From IMG/VR virus record IMGVR_UViG_3300009068_002930, positions 1 to 23,745 of that record: a DNA stretch of 23,745 nt. One strand, written 5' to 3'. Made by a program: the position numbers and the translations under genes. Every line of letters begins with the position of its first letter. Positions within the stretch are counted from its first letter, which is position 1. Below are positions 7,034-12,652 of the stretch, piece after piece. The DNA comes from a virus. The notes under the pieces are model-generated. The model saw only the letters and a list, made by a program, of their open reading frames with translations. It did no database searches and had not been told where the DNA came from.

Positions 7034-7577
7034 TATCTTTTATCTACATAACAATACTATTGAATGCGCAAAACTACATACTGACAAGCATGTAGTAAAA
7101 ATGATCCTTGAATATGCTCAACTTCTTTCTACTGCTCATCGGTACCTTGATGGTATTCAAGTTGTTGGTTTATCTAAATCTGGAAGAAAACAGACACGGT
7201 ATGAACTTTTTGACAATCGTGATGGCATATTGTATAGTGCTACTCATATCAACCATCCTTCAGCTATTTGGGTAAGAAAGTCAAAAGAAAATTACATTTG
7301 GCTATCTAATATGTTAATCGCCTTGTGCGAAGAATATACATATAGATATGGGAAGACACATAAAGTAGAAAGAGACGGACTTTGCTTTGTTCTGTTAAAA
7401 AACATTCCAAAGAATATTGGTAACGAAGGGTGGTCAGAGCCAACCCCTGCAATGCCCGATACATATAAAGTGATTTCTAATTCTATTAAATCATATATAA
7501 ATTATTACGTAGGTGCAAAGCAACATCTTGCATCGTGGAAAAAACGAGAAAAACCTGATTGGTACATTTATGCCTAG
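7020..7577 (+). CDS. conserved phage/bacterial protein, 185 aa
   Basis: A 185-residue protein starting at GTG 7020, overlapping the previous gene by 14 bases. Its N-terminus INIFYLHNNTIECAKLHTDK, followed by HVVKMILEYAQLL, and the later HPSAIWVRKSKENYIWL match my memory of a widespread phage and bacterial family that starts with INIFYLDxDP and lacks an established function. Conserved His and Lys residues (HTDKHVVKM) look like an active or metal site. It ends in WYIYA. T4 endonuclease V (DenV) also ends in IYA and is helical, but the resemblance is too slight to assign that activity. GTG is chosen because the family starts just before INIFYL. Confidence 0.72.
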   Translation: MIKINIFYLHNNTIECAKLHTDKHVVKMILEYAQLLSTAHRYLDGIQVVGLSKSGRKQTRYELFDNRDGILYSATHINHPSAIWVRKSKENYIWLSNMLIALCEEYTYRYGKTHKVERDGLCFVLLKNIPKNIGNEGWSEPTPAMPDTYKVISNSIKSYINYYVGAKQHLASWKKREKPDWYIYA

Positions 7578-7824
7578 TTATACTTTAAAATGTTTAGATT
7601 GTGAAACTGTTTTCAATGTTCTGTGTTCTTGGGCATCTCGGCCGGAACAACAATGTACTAACTGTCAATCAATAAATCACGAATCTATTATTGGTGCTCC
7701 TGCATTTGGAGATGCTGTTCGTCTAGGAGTTACTAAACCAGACGGTGGTTTCAAAGAAGTATTGTCTAAAATTCATTCAAATAACTACAAAAGTAACTTA
7801 GGAGATAAGTTATCTAGGAGTTAG
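7570..7824 (+). CDS. zinc-ribbon (FmdB-like) small protein, 84 aa
   Basis: An 84-residue protein that begins inside the end of the previous gene (8-base overlap). The order MPSYTLKCLDCETVF ... QQCTNCQS gives two CxxC knuckles (Cys8/Cys11 and Cys30/Cys33), the FmdB-type zinc-ribbon layout often seen at the start of small regulatory proteins. The rest (GAPAFGDAVRLGVTKPDGGF, then KEVLSKIHSNN) is typical of phage versions. ATG 7570 is chosen because the zinc ribbon starts there; an in-frame upstream start would add residues unlike the family. Metal binding is well supported. Its target is unknown. Confidence 0.75.
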   Translation: MPSYTLKCLDCETVFNVLCSWASRPEQQCTNCQSINHESIIGAPAFGDAVRLGVTKPDGGFKEVLSKIHSNNYKSNLGDKLSRS

Positions 7825-7841
7825 ACTATATTATGGGGGCG

Positions 7842-7855
7842 GGGTAGAAATACCC
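7842..7855 (+). promoter_or_regulatory. GAAA-tetraloop hairpin upstream of phoH
   Basis: GGGTA (7842-7846), GAAA, TACCC (7851-7855) form a 5-bp stem with a stable tetraloop in the 57-base gap before phoH, preceded by a G-rich run. It is followed by TTAAT and not a U-run, so it is not a clear terminator. It may stabilise or pause the message. Confidence 0.35.
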
Positions 7856-7881
7856 TTAATATAAACTAACCGAGACTTTAC

Positions 7882-8655
7882 ATGGCGACTAAACGTTCAA
7901 CTAATACATCGGCAGCGACGTATTCTGAAAACTCATTAACAACCAAAGATCATAAACAAGGAACAAGATCAAATAATACTTTAAGATTACGATTAGACGA
8001 TCTCAAAACCTTTGCTCCGTTAACGGATAATCAAAAGGATTTTTTTAATGCATATAAACGGGGAGACTACTTTGTAGCATTGCACGGAGTTGCAGGTACA
8101 GGGAAAACATTTATTGCATTATACAAAGCATTGGAAGAGGTACTAGATAAAAGTAATCCTTTCAACAAAATTATTATTGTACGTTCTGCAGTGCAGTCAA
8201 GAGAAATAGGCCATCTGCCTGGAGATGTTTCTGAAAAAATGGAAATCTACCAGCAACCATATCGTCAGATATGCGAAACATTTTTCGGTCGCAAAGACGC
8301 TTGGGATAGATTAGAAGAACAAGGTCACATAGAATTCATTTCAACAAGTTTCATTAGAGGTATGAGTTTCGATGATGCGATCATTATCGTAGATGAAATG
8401 CAAAATATGAATTTTGAAGAAATTGATACTGTTATGACTAGGGTAGGATACCGATCCAAAATTATTTGGTGTGGTGATTATAGACAAACCGATTTAAGAA
8501 AAGCTGGCGATAAGACAGGAATTTTAAAGTTCTTCGATATTGCGGCAAAGATGCAAGCATTCACTCGTATAGAATTTACTGCAGATGACATTGTTCGTTC
8601 ATCACTAGTAAAAGACTATATCTTAGCAAAACTTGATTACGAGGACAATATATAA
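7882..8655 (+). CDS. phoH: PhoH-like P-loop ATPase
   Basis: A 257-residue protein with the PhoH ATPase core. The Walker A motif GVAGTGKT is at 69-76, the Walker B motif IIIVDEMQN at 167-175, and IIWCGDYRQTDL further on corresponds to the sensor/motif III region of superfamily-1-type helicases. Residues 1-45 are a polar, probably disordered extension. PhoH is widespread in marine T4-like phages and is often listed as phosphate-stress related. Its biochemical role is thought to be RNA-linked ATPase or helicase activity, and no phosphate box is visible upstream. The ribosome site is weak. A hairpin at 7842 lies in its leader. Confidence 0.92.
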   Translation: MATKRSTNTSAATYSENSLTTKDHKQGTRSNNTLRLRLDDLKTFAPLTDNQKDFFNAYKRGDYFVALHGVAGTGKTFIALYKALEEVLDKSNPFNKIIIVRSAVQSREIGHLPGDVSEKMEIYQQPYRQICETFFGRKDAWDRLEEQGHIEFISTSFIRGMSFDDAIIIVDEMQNMNFEEIDTVMTRVGYRSKIIWCGDYRQTDLRKAGDKTGILKFFDIAAKMQAFTRIEFTADDIVRSSLVKDYILAKLDYEDNI

Positions 8656-8700
8656 CGTATTAATTATGTCTCATGCGAATAACAATTATAAGGAGACAAA

Positions 8701-9339
8701 ATGGCTGATAGTTTTGATTTTAATTTTACAGAAGAACATTTAAAACACTTATTACCAAAAGTTAAAAACATATCTGAATGGTATACTGCAATTGTGGAAA
8801 CACTTCCACAATATGATATTTACGACATTGGGAGAGTTGCTGCATTCATTGCACAATGTGCGCATGAATCAGGCGGATTTACTCTTGTTCAAGAAAACTT
8901 GAACTATAGCGCAGATGGTCTACAGAAAATCTTTGGTAAATATTTTCCCAATAATGAGATTGCTGCACAATATGCTAGACAACCTGAAAAGATTGCAAAC
9001 AGAGTGTATTCAAACAGGATGGGTAATGGGGATGAGGCAAGTGGAGATGGATGGAAGTATAGAGGTCGAGGGTTAATCCAATTGACAGGTAAATCAAATT
9101 ATACAAGATGCTCTGAAGCATTCTTTGATGACCATACTTTGTTAGATAATCCAGATATATTATTGCAACCATACTATGCTTTAAATTCTGCATGCTGGTT
9201 CTGGAATGCAAATAATTTAAATGAATTGGCAGATACGCAAGATTTAAAAATGATGACTAAAAAAATCAATGGCGGTTTTATTGGTCTTGAGGATCGTATT
9301 GCACACTACAACCATGCAGTGGATATATTACAAGGATAA
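8701..9339 (+). CDS. GH19 family endolysin
   Basis: A 212-residue glycoside hydrolase family 19 (chitinase/lysozyme) enzyme expected to cleave peptidoglycan glycan strands at lysis. The catalytic Glu56 is in the motif AHESGGF, followed by ENLNYSADGL. The substrate cleft signature is GDGWKYRGRGLIQLTGKSNY (115-134). There is no signal peptide or membrane segment, so it needs a holin. Candidates in this window are the membrane protein at 11818 and the 3TM-type protein at 17333. A strong ribosome site AAGGAGA precedes ATG 8701. It is the first of two wall hydrolases here; the second is at 11284. Confidence 0.93.
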   Translation: MADSFDFNFTEEHLKHLLPKVKNISEWYTAIVETLPQYDIYDIGRVAAFIAQCAHESGGFTLVQENLNYSADGLQKIFGKYFPNNEIAAQYARQPEKIANRVYSNRMGNGDEASGDGWKYRGRGLIQLTGKSNYTRCSEAFFDDHTLLDNPDILLQPYYALNSACWFWNANNLNELADTQDLKMMTKKINGGFIGLEDRIAHYNHAVDILQG

Positions 9340-9342
9340 TTA

Positions 9343-10002
9343 ATGACATTTAATCATGTTAAGGTGAAAGAGTTTGAAAAATTGGAGCAGATTACGCTAC
9401 CAAGTGGTGTAAGGCATTACGTAACACCGGAGGGTAAAAAATATCCTTCGGTGACTACAATACTTGGTGCTCAAAGCAAACAAGGAATTATTGAGTGGCG
9501 TAAAAAAGTAGGCGAAGAGGAAGCAAATAAGATTTCTCGAGCCGCTACAAGTCGAGGAACTAAATTACATACACACGTTGAAAATTATTTAAACAATGTG
9601 AATGCAATACAAGAAATGTCAATGTTCCAAAAAGAATTATTTGACAGCATTGTTAATGATTTGCATCGAATTGACAATATACATCTTCAAGAAGAGAGAT
9701 TGTACTCAGATCACTTGCGTCTAGCAGGGACTGTTGACTGTATTGGAGAGTTTGATGGCAAATTAGCAGTCATTGACTTCAAGACTTCGGGTAGGCGCAA
9801 AGAAAAACATTGGATTCATAGCTACTTTATGCAATGTGCGGCATATGCAATCATGTACGAGGAAAGAACTGGCATTCCAATTAGTAAATTAGTGGTGTTA
9901 ATAGCAGTGGAAGGCGATTCTCCCCAAGTTTTCATCGAAAAACGTGATAATTGGGTCGCGGAATTGCTAAAATGTCGAGATTCTTACGAAAATGGACAAT
10001 AA
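9343..10002 (+). CDS. PD-(D/E)XK exonuclease (Cas4/MGME1-like)
   Basis: A 219-residue nuclease. Motifs seen in order are PSVTTILGA at 35-43, GTKLHTHVE at 72-80, the conserved acidic QEERLYS at 116-122, Asp132 in GTVDCIGEFDG, Asp145 and Lys147 in VIDFKTS, and the RecB-type motif QCAAYA (164-169). These are the residues of the RecB/Cas4/MGME1 nuclease superfamily. T4-like phages of marine hosts often carry such a gene, and a role in processing single-stranded or flap DNA ends during recombination is inferred. AAGGA precedes ATG 9343, three bases after the endolysin stop. Confidence 0.88.
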   Translation: MTFNHVKVKEFEKLEQITLPSGVRHYVTPEGKKYPSVTTILGAQSKQGIIEWRKKVGEEEANKISRAATSRGTKLHTHVENYLNNVNAIQEMSMFQKELFDSIVNDLHRIDNIHLQEERLYSDHLRLAGTVDCIGEFDGKLAVIDFKTSGRRKEKHWIHSYFMQCAAYAIMYEERTGIPISKLVVLIAVEGDSPQVFIEKRDNWVAELLKCRDSYENGQ

Positions 10003-10006
10003 ACGC

Positions 10007-10035
10007 TTGACATTTTTCTAAATTTCTGTTATAAT
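10007..10035 (+). promoter_or_regulatory. consensus sigma70 promoter
   Basis: TTGACA at 10007-10012 and TATAAT at 10030-10035 with a 17-base spacer, within GCTTGACA and TTTCTGTTATAAT blocks shared with the promoter at 5322. The start is expected near 10042, just before the AGGAG site of the gene at 10056. It may also feed the RNA genes downstream. Confidence 0.85.
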
Positions 10036-10055
10036 ATATAAAATAGGAGAGAAAA

Positions 10056-10352
10056 ATGAAAAAACTACTTTTTCTAGCAATTTTTGCATTTACATTTTCA
10101 GCAAACGCCCAATGGCACCACAGACATTGGGAGCCACGGACAGTTATTGTTGAACGTAGTGATTGGGTAGCACCACTAATTATTGGTGGTATTGCCGGCG
10201 CAATAATTGCAAACCAAAATCAACCACAACCTGTGGTTGTACAACAGCAACCGGTAATTGTACAACAGACACAAACTGTATGTACCGACTGGAAAGAAAT
10301 TCAAACACCGGATGGTAAAATTTATCGCGAGAGAAATTGTTATCAACGATAA
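10056..10352 (+). CDS. small secreted glycine-zipper protein, 98 aa
   Basis: A 98-residue exported protein. Residues 1-18 form a signal peptide (MKKLLFLAIFAFTFSANA, with likely cleavage after ANA). The mature part starts with a His/Trp-rich stretch (QWHHRHWEP), followed by a short glycine-zipper hydrophobic segment APLIIGGIAGAIIANQ (46-61), a Gln/Val/Pro repeat (PQPVVVQQQPVIVQQTQ), and VCTDWKEIQTPDGKIYRERN with two Cys (83 and 96) that could pair. It has its own consensus promoter and AGGAG. Similar proteins occur in aquatic phages and proteobacteria. An envelope role is likely, but the actual function is unknown. Confidence 0.78.
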   Translation: MKKLLFLAIFAFTFSANAQWHHRHWEPRTVIVERSDWVAPLIIGGIAGAIIANQNQPQPVVVQQQPVIVQQTQTVCTDWKEIQTPDGKIYRERNCYQR

Positions 10353-10355
10353 AAC

Positions 10356-10448
10356 ATATACTTATGATCTCGGACACGGCTAGGCTGTGCAATTAGACAA
10401 GATCCCGCTTCTTAGTGGGTACGGGAGGGCAGATCTCCCTAAGTATAT
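10356..10448 (+). ncRNA. folded RNA element of unknown class
   Basis: A 9-bp closing stem (10356-10364 with 10440-10448) encloses three hairpins: CACGG/CTGTG (10375-10379/10385-10389), CCCGC/GTGGG (10404-10408/10415-10419) and GGGAG/CTCCC (10423-10427/10435-10439, 7-base loop). The last directly abuts the closing stem, giving a cloverleaf-like outline. The D-like loop is too short, the middle loop has 6 bases, and the last loop lacks TTC, so it is not a normal tRNA. It is followed by TTTTT. It could be a degenerate tRNA, an independent RNA or the front of the tmRNA acceptor piece that starts right after it. Confidence 0.45.
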
Positions 10449-10516
10449 TTTTATTGCTGTATGAAGCAAAGAGAAAAGTGTTCTGGACGGGGGTGCGAAT
10501 CCCCCCAGGTCCACCA

Positions 10517-10585
10517 TATAACGCACTATTGCATAAAACCGACTCAATCATCCGAGTGCAGGCAAACCATTAGTGCTTATACGAT
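10517..10585 (+). other. tmRNA intervening segment removed in processing
   Basis: The 69 bases between the CCA end and the 5' half fold back on themselves. TATAA (10517-10521) pairs with TTATA (10577-10581), and GCACTA (10523-10528) with TAGTGC (10571-10576), leaving one bulged C. TTGC (10529-10532) and GCAA (10562-10565) continue the stem. This helix continues the acceptor stem, as expected for the joining loop of a permuted tmRNA precursor. Confidence 0.75.
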
Positions 10586-10720
10586 GGGCCTGCATAGTTT
10601 CGACAGGGCAACAAGTAAATGAGTGGACAGCACAAGAGCAACCTTGTAAAAAGAAGAAAAACCGTAAACGCAAACGACGAATTGTTCGCATTAGCAGCCT
10701 AAACGCTAGCTTAGGGTTTC

Positions 10721-10751
10721 GGTAGGTTTCCTCGTAACAGAATAACCTACC
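10721..10751 (+). repeat. hairpin GGTAGGTT/AACCTACC, copy 1
   Basis: An 8-bp perfect stem (10721-10728 with 10744-10751) with a 15-base loop, near the 3' end of the tmRNA coding piece and 26 bases before the next gene start. The same stem with a different loop recurs at 11229-11260 on the other side of that gene. It may mark the 3' end of the tmRNA coding RNA. Confidence 0.65.
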
Positions 10752-10777
10752 AATATGTTTAACAACAGGAGAAAATT

Positions 10778-11215
10778 TTGATTAAAAAACTTGTACTTGT
10801 AACCGCACTTATTAGTGCAGTAACTGCAGCGCAGGCCACAGAAGTTGGTATCAATGGTGGTACTAACATTAGCTCAAGCGAAAATGTTTGGGGCGTAACT
10901 ATCGGTCGTAAGATTGGTGTTGCGGATGTAACCGGTGGCTTTACTCGTAATATTTCGTCAGACACATATAGTGTAGGTACTTCTAAAACTCTTACAAAAA
11001 TTGGTCCCGTATCAGTTGCTGTAAAAGGAAGCGGTGCATTTGTTGACAGCAAAGTTGATCCAGATGGATATGCTGTAATTGTTGGTGCTGGTGCTTCGGT
11101 ACCTCTAACAAATAAAGTATCCGCTACTGTAGATTACTCTTATCAAGTTGGCCAAGATGTTATCAAGGCACAAAATGGTAGCCGAGTTACTGCGGGTGTA
11201 AAACTTAGTTTCTAA
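10778..11215 (+). CDS. small outer-membrane beta-barrel-like protein
   Basis: A 145-residue exported protein starting at TTG 10778. The TTG is chosen because a strong AGGAG sits 6 bases upstream and the signal peptide starts there: residues 1-20, MIKKLVLVTALISAVTAAQA. The mature part is Gly/Val/Ser/Thr-rich with alternating strands (GVTIGRKIGVADVTGGFTRN, SVAVKGSGAFVD, SATVDYSYQVGQ) and ends in VTAGVKLSF. A C-terminal Phe after alternating residues is the usual signal for outer-membrane barrel insertion. About eight strands would fit. It sits between two matching hairpins and next to the tmRNA. A phage-made surface protein could alter receptor access, but this is inference. Confidence 0.78.
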   Translation: MIKKLVLVTALISAVTAAQATEVGINGGTNISSSENVWGVTIGRKIGVADVTGGFTRNISSDTYSVGTSKTLTKIGPVSVAVKGSGAFVDSKVDPDGYAVIVGAGASVPLTNKVSATVDYSYQVGQDVIKAQNGSRVTAGVKLSF

Positions 11216-11228
11216 GTTATAAAGGTTT

Positions 11229-11260
11229 GGTAGGTTAACCAGCATAGCAAATAACCTACC
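11229..11260 (+). repeat. hairpin GGTAGGTT/AACCTACC, copy 2
   Basis: An 8-bp perfect stem (11229-11236 with 11253-11260) with a 16-base loop, 13 bases after the stop of the barrel-like gene. The arms are identical to copy 1 (10721-10751) and the loops differ. There is no U-run, so it is not a standard terminator. Confidence 0.65.
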
Positions 11261-11283
11261 ATTATTAATAACATACACGAATA

Positions 11284-11814
11284 ATGAAAACTTATACAAA
11301 ATCATTTCTATTATTTCTATCCTCAATACTATTAGTATCTATTTTTGTTCAAGTAACAACAGAAAAATTAAATAATTTAAGAGAATCAAAGTTTAAGGAT
11401 AGTGATATAACCGTCGCCGTAAGGGAACAACAATTAGATTGCCTGGCACATAATATTTACTATGAAGCAGCAACAGAACCATTTGAGGGCAAAGTTGCAG
11501 TTGCTCAAGTAACACTTAATAGAGCAGCATCTAGCAAATTTCCAAATGATATTTGCAAGGTAGTATATCAACGCAATATTATTTACGATAAAGTAATTTG
11601 TCAATTTAGTTGGTACTGCGAGACTTCTGCAAAAGCAAAACCAATTTATGCCGCAGCATATAAAGAATCATACGAAGTCGCAAAGAAAGTTCTTTTAGAA
11701 GGATTTAGATTAAAGAGTCTAAATGATGCCATGTATTATCATGCCTCATACGTGTCTCCTAATTGGAATAAACAACAAATTGCAAAAATTGGCAACCATA
11801 TCTTTTACAAATAA
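11284..11814 (+). CDS. SleB-type cell-wall hydrolase with N-terminal anchor
   Basis: A 176-residue protein of the Hydrolase_2/SleB family. The core motif is CLAHNIYYEAATEPFEGKVA (53-72), with catalytic Glu61 followed by AQVTLNRA, and then FPNDICKVVYQ, FSWYCE and a C-terminal AMYYHA. SleB-type enzymes are lytic transglycosylases that cut peptidoglycan. Residues 7-24 form an uncleaved-looking hydrophobic segment with Ser and Leu, after a Lys-containing start. This could be an ordinary signal anchor or a signal-arrest-release segment that lets the enzyme wait in the inner membrane. It is followed 3 bases later by a small membrane protein, a pairing typical of lysis genes. Confidence 0.85.
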   Translation: MKTYTKSFLLFLSSILLVSIFVQVTTEKLNNLRESKFKDSDITVAVREQQLDCLAHNIYYEAATEPFEGKVAVAQVTLNRAASSKFPNDICKVVYQRNIIYDKVICQFSWYCETSAKAKPIYAAAYKESYEVAKKVLLEGFRLKSLNDAMYYHASYVSPNWNKQQIAKIGNHIFYK

Positions 11815-11817
11815 ATT

Positions 11818-12126
11818 ATGATTAAATTACCTACACTACAAAATGTTATTGAATACTGCAAGACTACACTAACAGTTGCAACTGCAGAAACTATTGCTTG
11901 GATTGGTATTGTACTAATTCATGCAGCAACAGTACCGACAATGATTTCATTAATGTCTGGTCTATCAGATAAGATGCCCCCTGTAGATTTTGTCCTATTT
12001 GTTTGGGCTGGATTGTCTCTTCTATTTGCCCGAGCAGTAATTCTCAAAGATATGTTGACTATTGTTACTATCGGAGCAGGATTTATTGTACATTCTTGTT
12101 TTCTTGCCCTAATACTATTTAAATAA
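11818..12126 (+). CDS. small multi-pass membrane protein (holin candidate)
   Basis: A 102-residue protein with three hydrophobic segments: about residues 22-46 (ETIAWIGIVLIHAATVPTMI), 56-72 (VDFVLFVWAGLSLLFARA) and 78-100 (MLTIVTIGAGFIVHSCFLAL). The short loops carry Asp/Lys. Size, topology and position directly after a wall hydrolase fit a class I type holin. Similar conserved membrane proteins of unknown function also occur in marine phages outside lysis cassettes, so the role is not certain. It is followed one base later by the heme oxygenase gene, so it could alternatively be linked to that pathway. Confidence 0.6.
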   Translation: MIKLPTLQNVIEYCKTTLTVATAETIAWIGIVLIHAATVPTMISLMSGLSDKMPPVDFVLFVWAGLSLLFARAVILKDMLTIVTIGAGFIVHSCFLALILFK

Positions 12127-12127
12127 A

Positions 12128-12652
12128 ATGAGTCTAAAAGATCTAACCCATGCAAAACATAAAGAAGCAGAAACGCAACCGTTTATTAAAGCTATCTTTA
12201 AAAAATCAGTAACAAGAGAAGAATACGCAGATTACTTATTTCAACTTGGTTTTATATACCATGTATTGGAAGAAGATGTCGGAAACAAATTTGGCTTATT
12301 TAACGATATGCCGGAATTGAAACGATCATCGTATATTAGAGATGACATTAATGAGCTTACCACTCCTACAACTTTATATTCGCCTAAAAAATCTACAGTA
12401 GATTATGTAAATTATTTACTTGGTATAGACAATGCACAAGATGCAATGGCCCATGTATATGTTCGTCATATGGGAGATTTATTTGGTGGCCAGGCTCTTG
12501 CAAAACTTGTGCCTGGTTCTGGAAAAATGTACAAGTTTGAGAATAGAGAAGAATTAATTAGTAAAGTTAGATCTAAACTAGTTATTGAAATGGCAGACGA
12601 AGCAAACATTGCATTTGACCACAATATTAATATGGTTAAGGAATATAATTAA
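12128..12652 (+). CDS. ho1: heme oxygenase (HO-1 family)
   Basis: A 174-residue heme oxygenase, which opens heme to biliverdin IX-alpha, iron and CO using reduced ferredoxin. The proximal heme ligand is His11 in THAKHKEAETQPF, matching the SHxxAE pattern of cyanobacterial HO1. The distal-helix signature is HVYVRHMGDLFGGQALAKLV (109-128), with the flexible glycines GDLFGG over the heme. The protein is shorter than cyanobacterial HO1 (about 240 residues), mainly at the C-terminus. The stop overlaps the start of the bilin reductase gene (TAATG), so the two are made together. The order ho1 then reductase is that of pcyX-carrying marine phages and of pebS cyanophages. Confidence 0.9.
   Translation: MSLKDLTHAKHKEAETQPFIKAIFKKSVTREEYADYLFQLGFIYHVLEEDVGNKFGLFNDMPELKRSSYIRDDINELTTPTTLYSPKKSTVDYVNYLLGIDNAQDAMAHVYVRHMGDLFGGQALAKLVPGSGKMYKFENREELISKVRSKLVIEMADEANIAFDHNINMVKEYN

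Larger units (their letters stand above)
10455..10753 (+). ncRNA. ssrA: circularly permuted (two-piece) tmRNA
   Basis: The 3' acceptor half comes first: a T arm with GGGGG/CCCCC (10489-10493/10501-10505) and loop TGCGAAT, then CAGGTCC (10506-10512), ACCA ending at 10516. The 5' half follows at 10586: GGGCCTG, then TTTCGACAGGG as in tmRNA D-loops. GGGCCTG and CAGGTCC pair over all seven positions, with G-U at the third pair, the alanyl-tRNA synthetase identity mark. The coding part reads GCA AAC GAC GAA TTG TTC GCA TTA GCA GCC TAA from 10670, giving the tag ANDELFALAA (E. coli has ANDENYALAA). Downstream are helix CCTAA/TTAGG and hairpin 10721-10751. TGCTGT (10455-10460) can pair with ACAGCA (10627-10632). 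The outer boundaries are estimates. Confidence 0.88.

Noticed and set aside
7490-7506. TATAAATT as a late promoter
   Set aside because: Inside a coding region, one mismatch to TATAAATA, and no suitable gene start follows.
9641-9680. TTGACA inside the exonuclease gene as a promoter
   Set aside because: No TATAAT-like box at 16-18 bases.
10356-10448. A normal tRNA gene
   Set aside because: The cloverleaf outline is there, but the D-like loop is 5 bases, the middle loop is 6 bases and the last loop lacks the TTC pattern; there is no CCA end.
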